Shown here piece after piece: positions 6,068 to 12,344 of a DNA stretch of 28,291 bases. Numbering within the stretch: the first letter of the stretch is position 1; the number at the start of each line of letters is the position of its first letter. The translations under genes and the position numbers were made by a program. The stretch comes from a virus. The DNA is taken from positions 1 through 28,291 of the IMG/VR virus record IMGVR_UViG_3300026201_000011; one strand, given 5' to 3'. Below the pieces are notes generated by a model, which was not told where the DNA came from, made no database searches, and worked only from the letters and a program-made list of their open reading frames with translations.

Positions 6068-7310
6068 CTTATCCAGGGTGTCAAGTTGCAATCTGGGTCT
6101 GGATTTGCTAATATGTTGTCACTGGATCGAGAGACGATTCAGAAGGTGCATAAAGAGTCGCACCTACGGTCAGCCCACGCGCCAGAGCAAAAAGGCGGGG
6201 ATCATACCTCAAGGTTAGGTCACTGGTATGCCTTGCGCTAGTAAGTGCCAGAAATGAGTGTCGGCCCCATGACTCCCACGGGATAGGGCAAAACCACGAC
6301 AAACGCTTACGACGATGTTCAAGGGCGACGATACCACACCAAGCCGGAGTGATACAAGCGAAAGCAAGTATCGCGATGTTTCAGCGAAATGCTGGTGGCG
6401 ATTAGTGAGGGGTTCGATAAGACCGAATTGGGCGGTAATACGACTAAGCACCTAAAATGGCTTAGCCGGGCTTGGGCCAGAGTTCAAGAGCACCTTGATT
6501 CCCAGGCCAGTTCGTGACCCGAAAGGGAACTGGTAACGGTAAGGGATATGCGTTGATTGAGAGGATCACACTTCCGTGATCTACAACGAGACAAAGGGAG
6601 AACCGCAACGATGGAAATCATCAAAATCGGAAAAGACCTCGGCACGGCAATCAAACGGACTGCGACTAGCGGCCTGAAATGGCAGGACAAGGTGCACGCT
6701 TTGTTCATATCCGCGGCTTGGCACTACGCTGAGCATGGGGATAGCACCTATCTGTCAATGCTTTGTCGGGAGATCACCAAAGTCAACGGGGTTAATAAGA
6801 CCAAACTTATTGGCTTCGTGTCTGAGGTGTGCCAGGTCAACTGGGATTCTAAGAAATTGACCTTCAAGAAGGCCAAGAAATCAGAGTTCAAGTTCGACCA
6901 GGATGAACTGTTTGCGCGCAAATGGTACGACTTCGAGACCGATGAAGTCATGTCTGTCTGGATGATGAAAAAGGCATTCGAGAGCATGACTAAGGCGATC
7001 GAGAAGCATGAATCTGAAGCGCGGATTCAGTACGTCGATGCTCTGGATGCTTACAATGCACTCCAGAACAAGATGGCAGAAGTGGCACATTTGGAAGAAG
7101 TCACTATGTGGTCTGATTCTGAAGCAGCCTAGTCAGCGGGGTTCACACTAGAAATAGTGTGATCCTCTCAGTCAACTCTATAAGGTAGACTGGATGCCGC
7201 TACTGTACCAAGATGGTATTCTAAGAAAGGCCTTTTCCGGTACTTGCAAGTATTCGAGAAGGTTTACTTAAAACAAAGGGCAAGTAGCAATTTAACCTTA
7301 TTTTCAACCT
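6068..7310 (+). ncRNA. Large ornate structured RNA candidate with an embedded ORF
   Basis: A dense series of short perfect helices is seen: 6071-6076/6099-6104, 6144-6149/6160-6165, 6351-6372 (GATAC..GC-GAAA-GC..GTATC), 6382-6394 (CAGC-gaaat-GCTG), 6422-6436, 6444-6465 (CTAAGC/GCTTAG), 6484-6498, 6507-6533 (CCAGTT..CCC-GAAA-GGG..AACTGG), 6564-6581, 7144-7161 (CACACTA-GAAA-TAGTGTG), 7206-7218, 7241-7286 (TACTTGC..GCAAGTA with an inner AAGTA/TACTT). Arms 6553-6571 and 7157-7175 are complementary over 19 bases with one G-U, enclosing the ORF at 6611-7132. Without the ORF it is about 700 nt. Size, phage setting and GAAA loops recall giant phage RNAs such as GOLLD or ROOL, but I cannot align it to either. 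Ends are approximate. Confidence 0.6.
6611..7132 (+). CDS. 173-aa protein nested inside the structured RNA, unknown
   Basis: An in-frame TTG-ATT start further upstream is possible, but the ATG at 6611 has AAAGGGAGA about 9 bases before it and is preferred. The protein has a helical N-terminal region (LKWQDKVHALFISAAWHYAEHGDSTYLSMLCREI), a middle basic/aromatic segment (VNWDSKKLTFKKAKKSEFKF), and a C-terminal Glu/Ala-rich helix that could be a coiled coil. I see no homing endonuclease signature (no LAGLIDADG, GIY-YIG or HNH), no HTH and no signal peptide. It sits between two long complementary RNA arms, so its translation may depend on how that RNA folds. A partner protein of the RNA is an attractive guess only. 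Confidence 0.8.
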   Translation: MEIIKIGKDLGTAIKRTATSGLKWQDKVHALFISAAWHYAEHGDSTYLSMLCREITKVNGVNKTKLIGFVSEVCQVNWDSKKLTFKKAKKSEFKFDQDELFARKWYDFETDEVMSVWMMKKAFESMTKAIEKHESEARIQYVDALDAYNALQNKMAEVAHLEEVTMWSDSEAA

Positions 7311-7326
7311 TAATCCAGGAGGTGCA

Positions 7327-7473
7327 ATGAGATACTTTGATCATGATGTGTCGGCCTGGGTAGAAGTGTTGCCTGCTGTGCCTGCGCCCAGGCGGAAGTC
7401 AAATCCAAAGATTGGCAAGATCAGGCGTGGTGCTGAGAGGCCTCGCGTTGCCCGAATGAGGTACAAAAAATAA
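7327..7473 (+). CDS. 48-aa basic protein, unknown
   Basis: A strong AGGAGGT at 7317-7323 lies 3 bases before the ATG. The frame encodes 48 residues and stops with TAA at 7471-7473. The C-terminal 28 residues are very basic (PRRKSNPKIGKIRRGAERPR). The N-terminus is acidic and aromatic (MRYFDHDVSAWVEVL). The stop lies inside the left arm of the poly-G-loop hairpin. It directly follows the structured RNA and may be co-transcribed with it. The basic tail suggests RNA or DNA binding; no family is recognised. Confidence 0.65.
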   Translation: MRYFDHDVSAWVEVLPAVPAPRRKSNPKIGKIRRGAERPRVARMRYKK

Positions 7474-7507
7474 CATTATGGTGGGGGGGTACTATAATGT
7501 CATTTTT
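7466..7507 (+). terminator. Hairpin with a 7-G loop, copy 1 (terminator or control element)
   Basis: ACATTATGGT (7473-7482) pairs with ACTATAATGT (7491-7500), one G-U included, around a loop of seven Gs and a T. Outer A-rich and T-rich arms (7466-7471 with 7502-7507) extend it past one mismatch. The T-run at the 3' side fits an intrinsic terminator, but the stem is AT-rich. A second copy about 15 kb away (22482-22523) shares most of the primary sequence, so it is likely a dedicated element. Confidence 0.5.
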
Positions 7508-7540
7508 GGTCTATTTTTCCCCTTTAAAATCAATGAGTTA

Positions 7541-7572
7541 GAGAGGGCAAATTTCAGTTTGTCCCCCCTCTC
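7541..7572 (+). other. Hairpin GAGAGGGCAAA / TTTG..CCCTCTC in the intergenic stretch
   Basis: GAGAGGG (7541-7547) pairs with CCCTCTC (7566-7572), and CAAA (7548-7551) with TTTG (7558-7561), leaving TCCC (7562-7565) as a bulge. The six-C run at 7563-7568 is complementary to the G-loop of the hairpin at 7466-7507, so a loop-to-loop contact is possible. It lies in a gene-free stretch (7474-7694) that otherwise holds only the leader at 7595-7670. Confidence 0.4.
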
Positions 7573-7594
7573 GCTGGCACTACGGTCGGCAACA

Positions 7595-7670
7595 TATAAT
7601 TGAGGGTGTGCTCATTGAAATCGAGGGGAGAAGTCCTGAGCATGACTTCATCCGGTAAACTGCTCACCCT
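7595..7670 (+). promoter_or_regulatory. TATAAT box and structured leader before the early operon
   Basis: TATAAT at 7595-7600 predicts a start near 7607. The following RNA folds into an outer stem AGGGTG-T-GC (7603-7611) with GC-T-CACCCT (7662-7670) and an inner hairpin GAAGTC/GACTTC (7630-7635/7644-7649). TGCTCA/TGAGCA gives an alternative pairing. No good -35 is seen. The stretch 7620-7631 (ATCGAGGGGAGA) is the complement of a segment in the leftward leader RNA. The Shine-Dalgarno of the first early gene follows soon after. It may control entry into the rightward operon. Confidence 0.45.
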
Positions 7671-7694
7671 TTCACGTTAAACTATGGAGATATC

Positions 7695-7976
7695 ATGGAA
7701 AGAATGGAACTGTTGGTCGAGATGCTGGCTTGGGCTGATGTAAAGAACAAATTTCACAAGCGGATATATGACCGCGCAGTGGATGAGGACAGGGAGATAG
7801 ATGCGGAGGATCAGTCATGCAGGATGACTGTGTGGCATGACTTCAAGGTGGAATTGGAGGCTGAGATTCTAGCCGAGGCCAAGAGAACCAATGGATACCT
7901 AAGTGCTTGGGGTGAGGTGAAGAAGAGTCATAGACGAGAGGAGTATCCGTGGCTTAGAGACAGGGGGGAGGACTGA
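7695..7976 (+). CDS. 93-aa acidic/helical protein, first early gene
   Basis: The ATG at 7695 follows TGGAGAT at good spacing. The product is 93 aa, highly charged and helical, with regular Glu/Lys/Arg and several Trp (MLAWADVKNKFHKRIYDRAV; LSAWGEVKKSHRREEYPWLRD). Its TGA shares a base with the next ATG (TGATG). Being first in the long rightward operon it could be a host-takeover protein, but no family is recognised and no motif points to a function. Confidence 0.72.
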   Translation: MERMELLVEMLAWADVKNKFHKRIYDRAVDEDREIDAEDQSCRMTVWHDFKVELEAEILAEAKRTNGYLSAWGEVKKSHRREEYPWLRDRGED

Positions 7977-8179
7977 TGGAATTTACTTTTGAGGTGAGAA
8001 GATCAGAGATTGTTGACAAACTTGTGGGCAGCTGGACTGCAAGTGAGTTGAGGCGTGTCGCTGAGAAGATGGGTATGTCAGGCGACCTGGATACACTGAG
8101 GCGTCATGTAAAGTTTGCTTTAAAGATGCCGACGATCGAATGGAGAGAGGATGATGGTCGAGATCAGGCAGAATCTTGA
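7976..8179 (+). CDS. 67-aa protein, unknown
   Basis: The start codon overlaps the preceding stop by one base. The protein is 67 aa and mostly helical, with a segment that could form a small DNA-binding fold (ASELRRVAEKMGMSGDLDTLRRHVKFAL, about residues 22-49), reminiscent of SAP- or HeH-like two-helix motifs. That similarity is weak and from memory. The C-terminal end overlaps the next small gene by 26 bases in another frame. Confidence 0.62.
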   Translation: MEFTFEVRRSEIVDKLVGSWTASELRRVAEKMGMSGDLDTLRRHVKFALKMPTIEWREDDGRDQAES

Positions 8180-8297
8180 TGGCAAGTATGTCATTTGGGT
8201 AACGGATCAGTTTGGTGAGAGGTCATTGGTGTATTTCTCAGACTATCAGACTGCGCTGTGTTACAAAAACCATTTACATTCAAGGGGATACGAGTGA
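8154..8297 (+). CDS. 47-aa protein, paralogue of the 8483-8794 product
   Basis: Two adjacent in-frame ATGs (8151, 8154) follow GGAGAGAGG; the second has better spacing. The 47-aa product (MVEIRQNLDGKYVIWVTDQF...) aligns with the middle of the 103-aa protein at 8483-8794: VEIR at the start, GKYV versus GRYV, and TALCYKNHL versus NAICYKNYL at the end. This similarity supports it as a real gene, and the pair as a small duplicated family. It looks like a compact beta-beta-alpha fold. Function is unknown. Confidence 0.65.
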   Translation: MVEIRQNLDGKYVIWVTDQFGERSLVYFSDYQTALCYKNHLHSRGYE

Positions 8298-8365
8298 TTC
8301 TACTAGCAATATCTGTTTTCCTGGTAGTCATTATGTTGTGGCTGATGACAGAAACAATTCTCTAA
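8294..8365 (+). CDS. Possible 23-aa single-helix membrane peptide
   Basis: A GTG at 8294 overlaps the preceding stop (GTGA), with AAGGGG about 8 bases before it. The 23 residues are almost all hydrophobic (ILLAISVFLVVIMLWLM), forming one transmembrane helix, and end TETIL. The frame stops just before the strong GGAGGG of the next gene. The coupling and clean composition make it plausible, but a peptide this short could occur by chance. Confidence 0.4.
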   Translation: MILLAISVFLVVIMLWLMTETIL

Positions 8366-8376
8366 ACGGAGGGCTT

Positions 8377-8532
8377 ATGAGCAGGACAGTGAGGCGTAAT
8401 CCAGTAGCAAAGAACGCGGGCCAGAACAAGGCCGGGACACACAAGCCTGCCAAAGGTAAGGGATCATACCGAAGGAGGGACAATGACCGAGATATCCGAG
8501 AGCAGCAAACTGAAAGAGTTTGCTATGAATAG
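8377..8532 (+). CDS. 51-aa very basic protein, unknown
   Basis: GGAGGG at 8369-8373 precedes the ATG at 8377. The product is 51 aa, rich in Arg, Lys and Asn (MSRTVRRNPVAKNAGQNKAG; GSYRRRDNDRDIRE), probably disordered, suggestive of nucleic-acid binding. It overlaps the following gene by 50 bases in another frame, which is more than typical here and lowers confidence slightly. The frame is open further upstream, but the strong ribosome site decides the start. Confidence 0.58.
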   Translation: MSRTVRRNPVAKNAGQNKAGTHKPAKGKGSYRRRDNDRDIREQQTERVCYE

Positions 8533-8794
8533 TCAGGTTGAGATCAGGGATGGGGAGGGTTGGTTTAAGGGTAGGTACGTGGTAGTGCGTATAAATGCTG
8601 ATGGTTCCGAGCGTGAGATGGTCCATTGTGCTGACAAAAAGAACGCAATATGTTATAAGAACTACCTGCTAAGTAAGATGCAGTCAGATTTGTACTGGTA
8701 TCTTGCTAATAATATGGGTAAGGGGGTGAGGCCAGTTGGTCAGTCGCTGCCTTCCATGTTTAGAGAGATTAAATTCCGCGCCCCTCGCGGATAG
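8483..8794 (+). CDS. 103-aa protein, larger member of the VEIR/CYKN pair
   Basis: The ATG at 8483 has GGAGGG directly upstream. Residues about 18-55 (VEIRDGEGWFKGRYVVVRIN...NAICYKNYL) match the 47-aa product at 8154-8297. The C-terminal part is an extra extension with aromatic and basic residues (SDLYWYLANNMGKGVRPVG) ending FRAPRG. Roughly 38 bases follow before the next gene. The family is not recognised; the duplicated core suggests a small binding domain. Confidence 0.7.
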   Translation: MTEISESSKLKEFAMNSQVEIRDGEGWFKGRYVVVRINADGSEREMVHCADKKNAICYKNYLLSKMQSDLYWYLANNMGKGVRPVGQSLPSMFREIKFRAPRG

Positions 8795-8832
8795 GTAACG
8801 CGCCAACCTTATGGTGCAAACGAGGAACTGTA

Positions 8833-9054
8833 ATGGTATTTACTTTTCAAAACAAGGTGTTTCATGGGCGTAATGCCGAGGTAATCAAGAAGTTTGCCGA
8901 GGTAGTAAAGGAAATGGATGAGAAAGATGCAATCAAATCCAAGTACGCCAGGAAAAGAGAAGTGCTTATGACTCATGAACAGTTAGAAGAACAAGCACAG
9001 TATCTTGTAGATACAAACAAGACTTGGGAGGACATCAAGAATGAGTGCGTATGA
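8833..9054 (+). CDS. 73-aa helical protein, unknown
   Basis: The ATG at 8833 follows GAGGAAC. The 73-aa product begins with a short beta-like segment (MVFTFQNKVFHG) and continues as charged helices (EVIKKFAEVVKEMDEKDAIKSKYARKREVL; THEQLEEQAQYLVD). It overlaps the next gene by 14 bases. No family is recognised. Confidence 0.68.
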   Translation: MVFTFQNKVFHGRNAEVIKKFAEVVKEMDEKDAIKSKYARKREVLMTHEQLEEQAQYLVDTNKTWEDIKNECV

Positions 9055-9256
9055 TGATGAAGATATTGTCATCTCATTTGATGACCTTATAAGTAGTGCT
9101 ATGCCAATGAAAGAGATGCATGATGGGAAAGAGGTTACAGTCTATAGACTAGGCCCTGATGATAGTAGCCCCCATATATCATGCAACGTAGCGAAGGATA
9201 AGTGTGCTTCATTGCTTGTCATCGCATCCTATGGGCCTTCACTTTCAATTCATTGA
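9041..9256 (+). CDS. 71-aa acidic protein, unknown
   Basis: GGGAGG lies 9 bases before the ATG at 9041, inside the end of the previous gene. The product is acidic at the N-terminus (MSAYDDEDIVISFDDLI) and has a segment EVTVYRLGPDDSSPHISC with two Cys nearby. It ends 10 bases before the start of the MoxR-like gene. Function is not recognised. Confidence 0.65.
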   Translation: MSAYDDEDIVISFDDLISSAMPMKEMHDGKEVTVYRLGPDDSSPHISCNVAKDKCASLLVIASYGPSLSIH

Positions 9257-9266
9257 GGATAATGTT

Positions 9267-10283
9267 ATGTCCGAAGTTACTATTACACCTAGTCAGATAC
9301 CAGAGTTCTTAAAAGAATCAATCAAGCATAGGTTTACTTGCTTGTTTACTGGATTGCCAGGGATAGGCAAGACAGAGATTGTTAATGCAGTTGGGCGAGA
9401 ACTTCTAGGTAATACGAAAGAGGCCAGAACATCTCAACTTGATCCGGTAGATGTGATGGGTGTTCCTTCTGTGATTGATGGGTTCACTCGCTTTGCTATT
9501 CCAGAATTGCTGCCGAATGTAGAAAGGGATGGAAAGACAGGGCTGTTTATTCTAGATGAGGTTCTTGACGGTACAACAGCGGTACTGACTGCCATTCAAC
9601 AGCTTATTCTTGAACATAGGGTTGGTTCTTATGTCTTGCCAGAGGGATGGCACATCGTAGCGATGGGTAATAAGAAGGAGCATGGTGGTATTAATCGTGG
9701 TCTGTCTGAGCCTCTCAAGGATAGGTTTGCCCATGCAGAGGTGATTGTTGATGCTGCGGAGACCATAAGCCATCTTGTTAGCAAGGGTGTAGACTCTATG
9801 GTTACGTCCTTTCTTAAAACTCATACCCATTTGATACATAAAATGCCAGAGAAAGGTGGGTCGTGGGCTTTCCCAACGCCTAGATCGTGGGAGAAACTTG
9901 CTCAAGTAAGGAAAGGTGATCCAGGTAATTCGATAAGGTTCCAGTTGTATGCTTCATTAGTTGGAGAGGGTGTTGCTGCTGAGTTCGTTAGCCATGAGGA
10001 GGTAGCGGACCAAGTGCCTGATCCAGAACAGGTAATCAAAGAGCCTAAGAAAGCAATGGTTCCTGAGAATCCTAGTGCTCAGTATGCTGTCGCTTACTCT
10101 CTTGCTTACTGGATGAAGCCTGATAACATGAAGAACATCATGACTTATCTTGATAGGTTGCCTGCTGAGTATGCTGTAACAAGTGTGACCGAAGCCAGGA
10201 AGATTACTCCTGAGATTGAGGAAGCACCTGAGTTTGTAGAGTGGGCAGTTGATAACCTGGATGTACTTGGACTTGATTCATAG
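9267..10283 (+). CDS. MoxR-like AAA+ ATPase
   Basis: The protein is 338 aa from the ATG at 9267 (GAGG 8 bases upstream). Walker A is GLPGIGKT at 29-36, Walker B LFILDE at 93-98, sensor-1 Asn in VAMGNK near 135, and a likely arginine finger in EPLKDRFAH near 153. This is the MoxR/AAA_5 group of hexameric ATPases, which remodel or activate protein partners, often proteins with VWA domains. Such a partner is encoded two genes downstream (11211-12335). A further in-frame upstream start would add about 20 residues but lacks a ribosome site. Target and role in infection are unknown. Confidence 0.88.
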   Translation: MSEVTITPSQIPEFLKESIKHRFTCLFTGLPGIGKTEIVNAVGRELLGNTKEARTSQLDPVDVMGVPSVIDGFTRFAIPELLPNVERDGKTGLFILDEVLDGTTAVLTAIQQLILEHRVGSYVLPEGWHIVAMGNKKEHGGINRGLSEPLKDRFAHAEVIVDAAETISHLVSKGVDSMVTSFLKTHTHLIHKMPEKGGSWAFPTPRSWEKLAQVRKGDPGNSIRFQLYASLVGEGVAAEFVSHEEVADQVPDPEQVIKEPKKAMVPENPSAQYAVAYSLAYWMKPDNMKNIMTYLDRLPAEYAVTSVTEARKITPEIEEAPEFVEWAVDNLDVLGLDS

Positions 10284-10291
10284 GAGATACA

Positions 10292-11221
10292 ATGCCATTA
10301 TCTAAGAAAGGTATGCTGTTAAGTGTGTCCTTGTCTATCCCTTCCGGGCGTAAGGTAGACAGAGATATATCGGAGAAGGTTGCTAGTGATTACAATGTGA
10401 AGGGAGGTAGTCGTGACTCTGGTAACTTTAATAAGATCACAATCTCATCTAAATATCTTCAACCATTTAGGAATATCAAATCCAAGATGGTTGAAGCACC
10501 AAACTCAACAATTAAAACCATGACGTTACCCTGGTTGCATGAGAGTGGTGGTGTATTTATCTTACCTAACAAGAAAATCCTAGAGTTTTCAAAGGTTTGG
10601 CGCAAGCAGAAAGCCTTGTGGGATTCTGAGATACAAGCCTTAAAGAATGGTAAGTATCAGGAGGCTCTTGATGAGGCAGAGATCAGGCTCAACAAGAAGG
10701 GTGGTATGTTCGATGCATCAGACTACCCAACAGTTGAGGAGTTCACTGATAGATTCAAGATGGAGCAGTACCTCAGACCTATTCCAGAGGAACACAACAT
10801 GGATTTGAGGGCTTCGGTTGGTGAACTTGAGGCTGAGCGGATACGCAAAGAGGTGCACGATAGCGTAGCCAAGAGCATGGAAAAGATGAAAGAGCTGTTG
10901 ACTAATAGGATTGAGAGTGAGATGCATGGCCTTAAAAATATACTATCATCTGATAGGGTGACAGTGTATGAGACCAGGATGGAATCGCTTAGGAATCTAA
11001 TCGACTCAATTAGTGGATTGAATTTTACTGATGACACTTTTTTGACAGACTTAGAAACCTATATGAAAGAGAATCTGTATCTCTATGCTCATGACTTGAG
11101 AGGTAATGAGACAAAACAGAAGGAGGCTTATCGACATATCAATAAGGTGATAGGTTATATTTGTAGCGAAGAAACCTTTGATCAAACGATGTCTAAACTG
11201 GATGGAACATATGGATATTGA
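10292..11221 (+). CDS. 309-aa protein between MoxR and VWA genes, DUF3150-like
   Basis: AGGAG precedes the ATG at 10292. The N-terminal part is beta-like (MLLSVSLSIPSGRKVDRDIS), with a conserved-looking core (TLPWLHESGGVFILP at about 78-92). The rest is long charged helices likely forming a coiled coil (about 105-250). From memory this resembles the phage DUF3150 family, found beside MoxR/VWA genes; I cannot verify this by search. It is tightly packed with both partners and overlaps the VWA gene by 11 bases. An adaptor between ATPase and VWA protein is a reasonable inference. Confidence 0.72.
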   Translation: MPLSKKGMLLSVSLSIPSGRKVDRDISEKVASDYNVKGGSRDSGNFNKITISSKYLQPFRNIKSKMVEAPNSTIKTMTLPWLHESGGVFILPNKKILEFSKVWRKQKALWDSEIQALKNGKYQEALDEAEIRLNKKGGMFDASDYPTVEEFTDRFKMEQYLRPIPEEHNMDLRASVGELEAERIRKEVHDSVAKSMEKMKELLTNRIESEMHGLKNILSSDRVTVYETRMESLRNLIDSISGLNFTDDTFLTDLETYMKENLYLYAHDLRGNETKQKEAYRHINKVIGYICSEETFDQTMSKLDGTYGY

Positions 11222-12335
11222 ACGTAAGTTACAGATAGCAAGAGCACAATGCTTGATGGACTTCCCTTTCTTTGGGCATTTGCTTTTGTCTATGCCAATC
11301 AAAGAGAACAATAGTATTCCTACGTTTGCTGTTGATGGTAAGTTTATTTATTACAACGGTGAGTTTATCCAGACGTTAGGAATGGATGACCTCAAGTTTG
11401 TTTTAATGCATGAGACTATGCACCCTGCTTTCTTTCATCTAACAAGACGAGGCGCTCGTGACCATACCATATGGAATATGGCTGGTGATTATGTTATCAA
11501 TCGGTTGCTTGTTGATGAGGGAATGAAACCCCCTGCTGATGTTCTTCTTGATCAGAAGTATGACAAGACCTGGAATACTGACATGGTGTATGATGATCTG
11601 ATTAAGAACGCAAAGCATATTAAGATTAAGGGTCTTGGTGATATGCCATGCACTGGACACTTCGAAGATGGTGAGGGTCAGAGCGAGGCAGACAAGTCAG
11701 AGACTGAGAACAAGTGGAAGACTAAAATTATTGCAGCATCAAATGCTTGCAGTAAAAACAGAGGCACTATCCCAGGTCATTTCAAAGAACTAATCAATGA
11801 GATACGCAATCCAAAGGTAGACTGGAGAGATAAGTTATATGCTCTTGCTACTGAACCAATGAGGGATGAACATTCATGGAGACGCCCCAATCGTAGGTTC
11901 ATAGGCAAGGAATTATATCTTCCATCCATAACAAAGATTGATGGACTGCGGAAAATTATCTTTGCGGTTGACACAAGTGGATCAATGAATACTGATCTAT
12001 TGATTGAGGCTTGGTCTGAGATAGTATCAGTAGTGGAGGACTGTGATGTCGATGAGCTTATCATTATGGATGTGGATACTGACGTTAATCATATACGAAG
12101 GTTCTCAAAGGATGATCTACCTGATGCACTAGAGGTAGTTGGCAGAGGTGGCACAGCCTTTGAGCCTGCGTTTGATTGGGTCGTTGAGAACGATGAGGAC
12201 CCAGCCGTGCTAATATATTTCACAGATTTGTACGGTTCGTTTCCTCAGTATGAACCAGATTACCCAGTGATATGGGTAAACTATGGCGCGAAGGATACTC
12301 TGTGTCCTTTCGGTGAAGTAATAACTATTGAATAG
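11211..12335 (+). CDS. Metallopeptidase-like plus VWA domain protein (DUF2201-like)
   Basis: The protein is 374 aa from the ATG at 11211; an in-frame ATG at 11202 is the alternative. The N-terminal region has FVLMHETMHPAFFH, an HExxH zinc motif at 67-71, as in DUF2201-type putative metallopeptidases. The C-terminal region is a VWA fold with a complete-looking MIDAS: DTSGS at 253-257, Thr 315 in GGTAF, and Asp 339 in YFTDLYG. Proteins of this kind pair with MoxR ATPases, and one is encoded just upstream. The three genes form a cassette likely to assemble or activate a metal-binding complex. The substrate is unknown. Confidence 0.85.
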   Translation: MDIERKLQIARAQCLMDFPFFGHLLLSMPIKENNSIPTFAVDGKFIYYNGEFIQTLGMDDLKFVLMHETMHPAFFHLTRRGARDHTIWNMAGDYVINRLLVDEGMKPPADVLLDQKYDKTWNTDMVYDDLIKNAKHIKIKGLGDMPCTGHFEDGEGQSEADKSETENKWKTKIIAASNACSKNRGTIPGHFKELINEIRNPKVDWRDKLYALATEPMRDEHSWRRPNRRFIGKELYLPSITKIDGLRKIIFAVDTSGSMNTDLLIEAWSEIVSVVEDCDVDELIIMDVDTDVNHIRRFSKDDLPDALEVVGRGGTAFEPAFDWVVENDEDPAVLIYFTDLYGSFPQYEPDYPVIWVNYGAKDTLCPFGEVITIE

Positions 12336-12344
12336 GAGAATAAG

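Noticed and set aside
5975-6451. Open reading frames on both strands within the structured RNA
   Set aside because: They lack ribosome sites, have no domain character, and several overlap each other on opposite strands across perfect hairpins.
6553-7175. Transposable element with 19-bp inverted repeats
   Set aside because: The enclosed protein has no transposase motifs, there are no flanking target duplications, and both repeats also form local RNA hairpins.
6068-7310. Group I or group II intron
   Set aside because: I found no group I core (P7/S-type AAGATATAGTC) and no domain V-like AGC...GAAA...hairpin, and the nested protein lacks homing-endonuclease or reverse-transcriptase motifs.
6000-7310. 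tmRNA, RNase P RNA or tRNA
   Set aside because: No tRNA-like ends, T-loop consensus, CCA end or known core motifs of these RNAs were seen.
7493-7498. TATAAT in poly-G hairpin copy 1 as a conserved promoter
   Set aside because: Copy 2 has TAGACG at the same place, so a -10 box is not what the repeat conserves.
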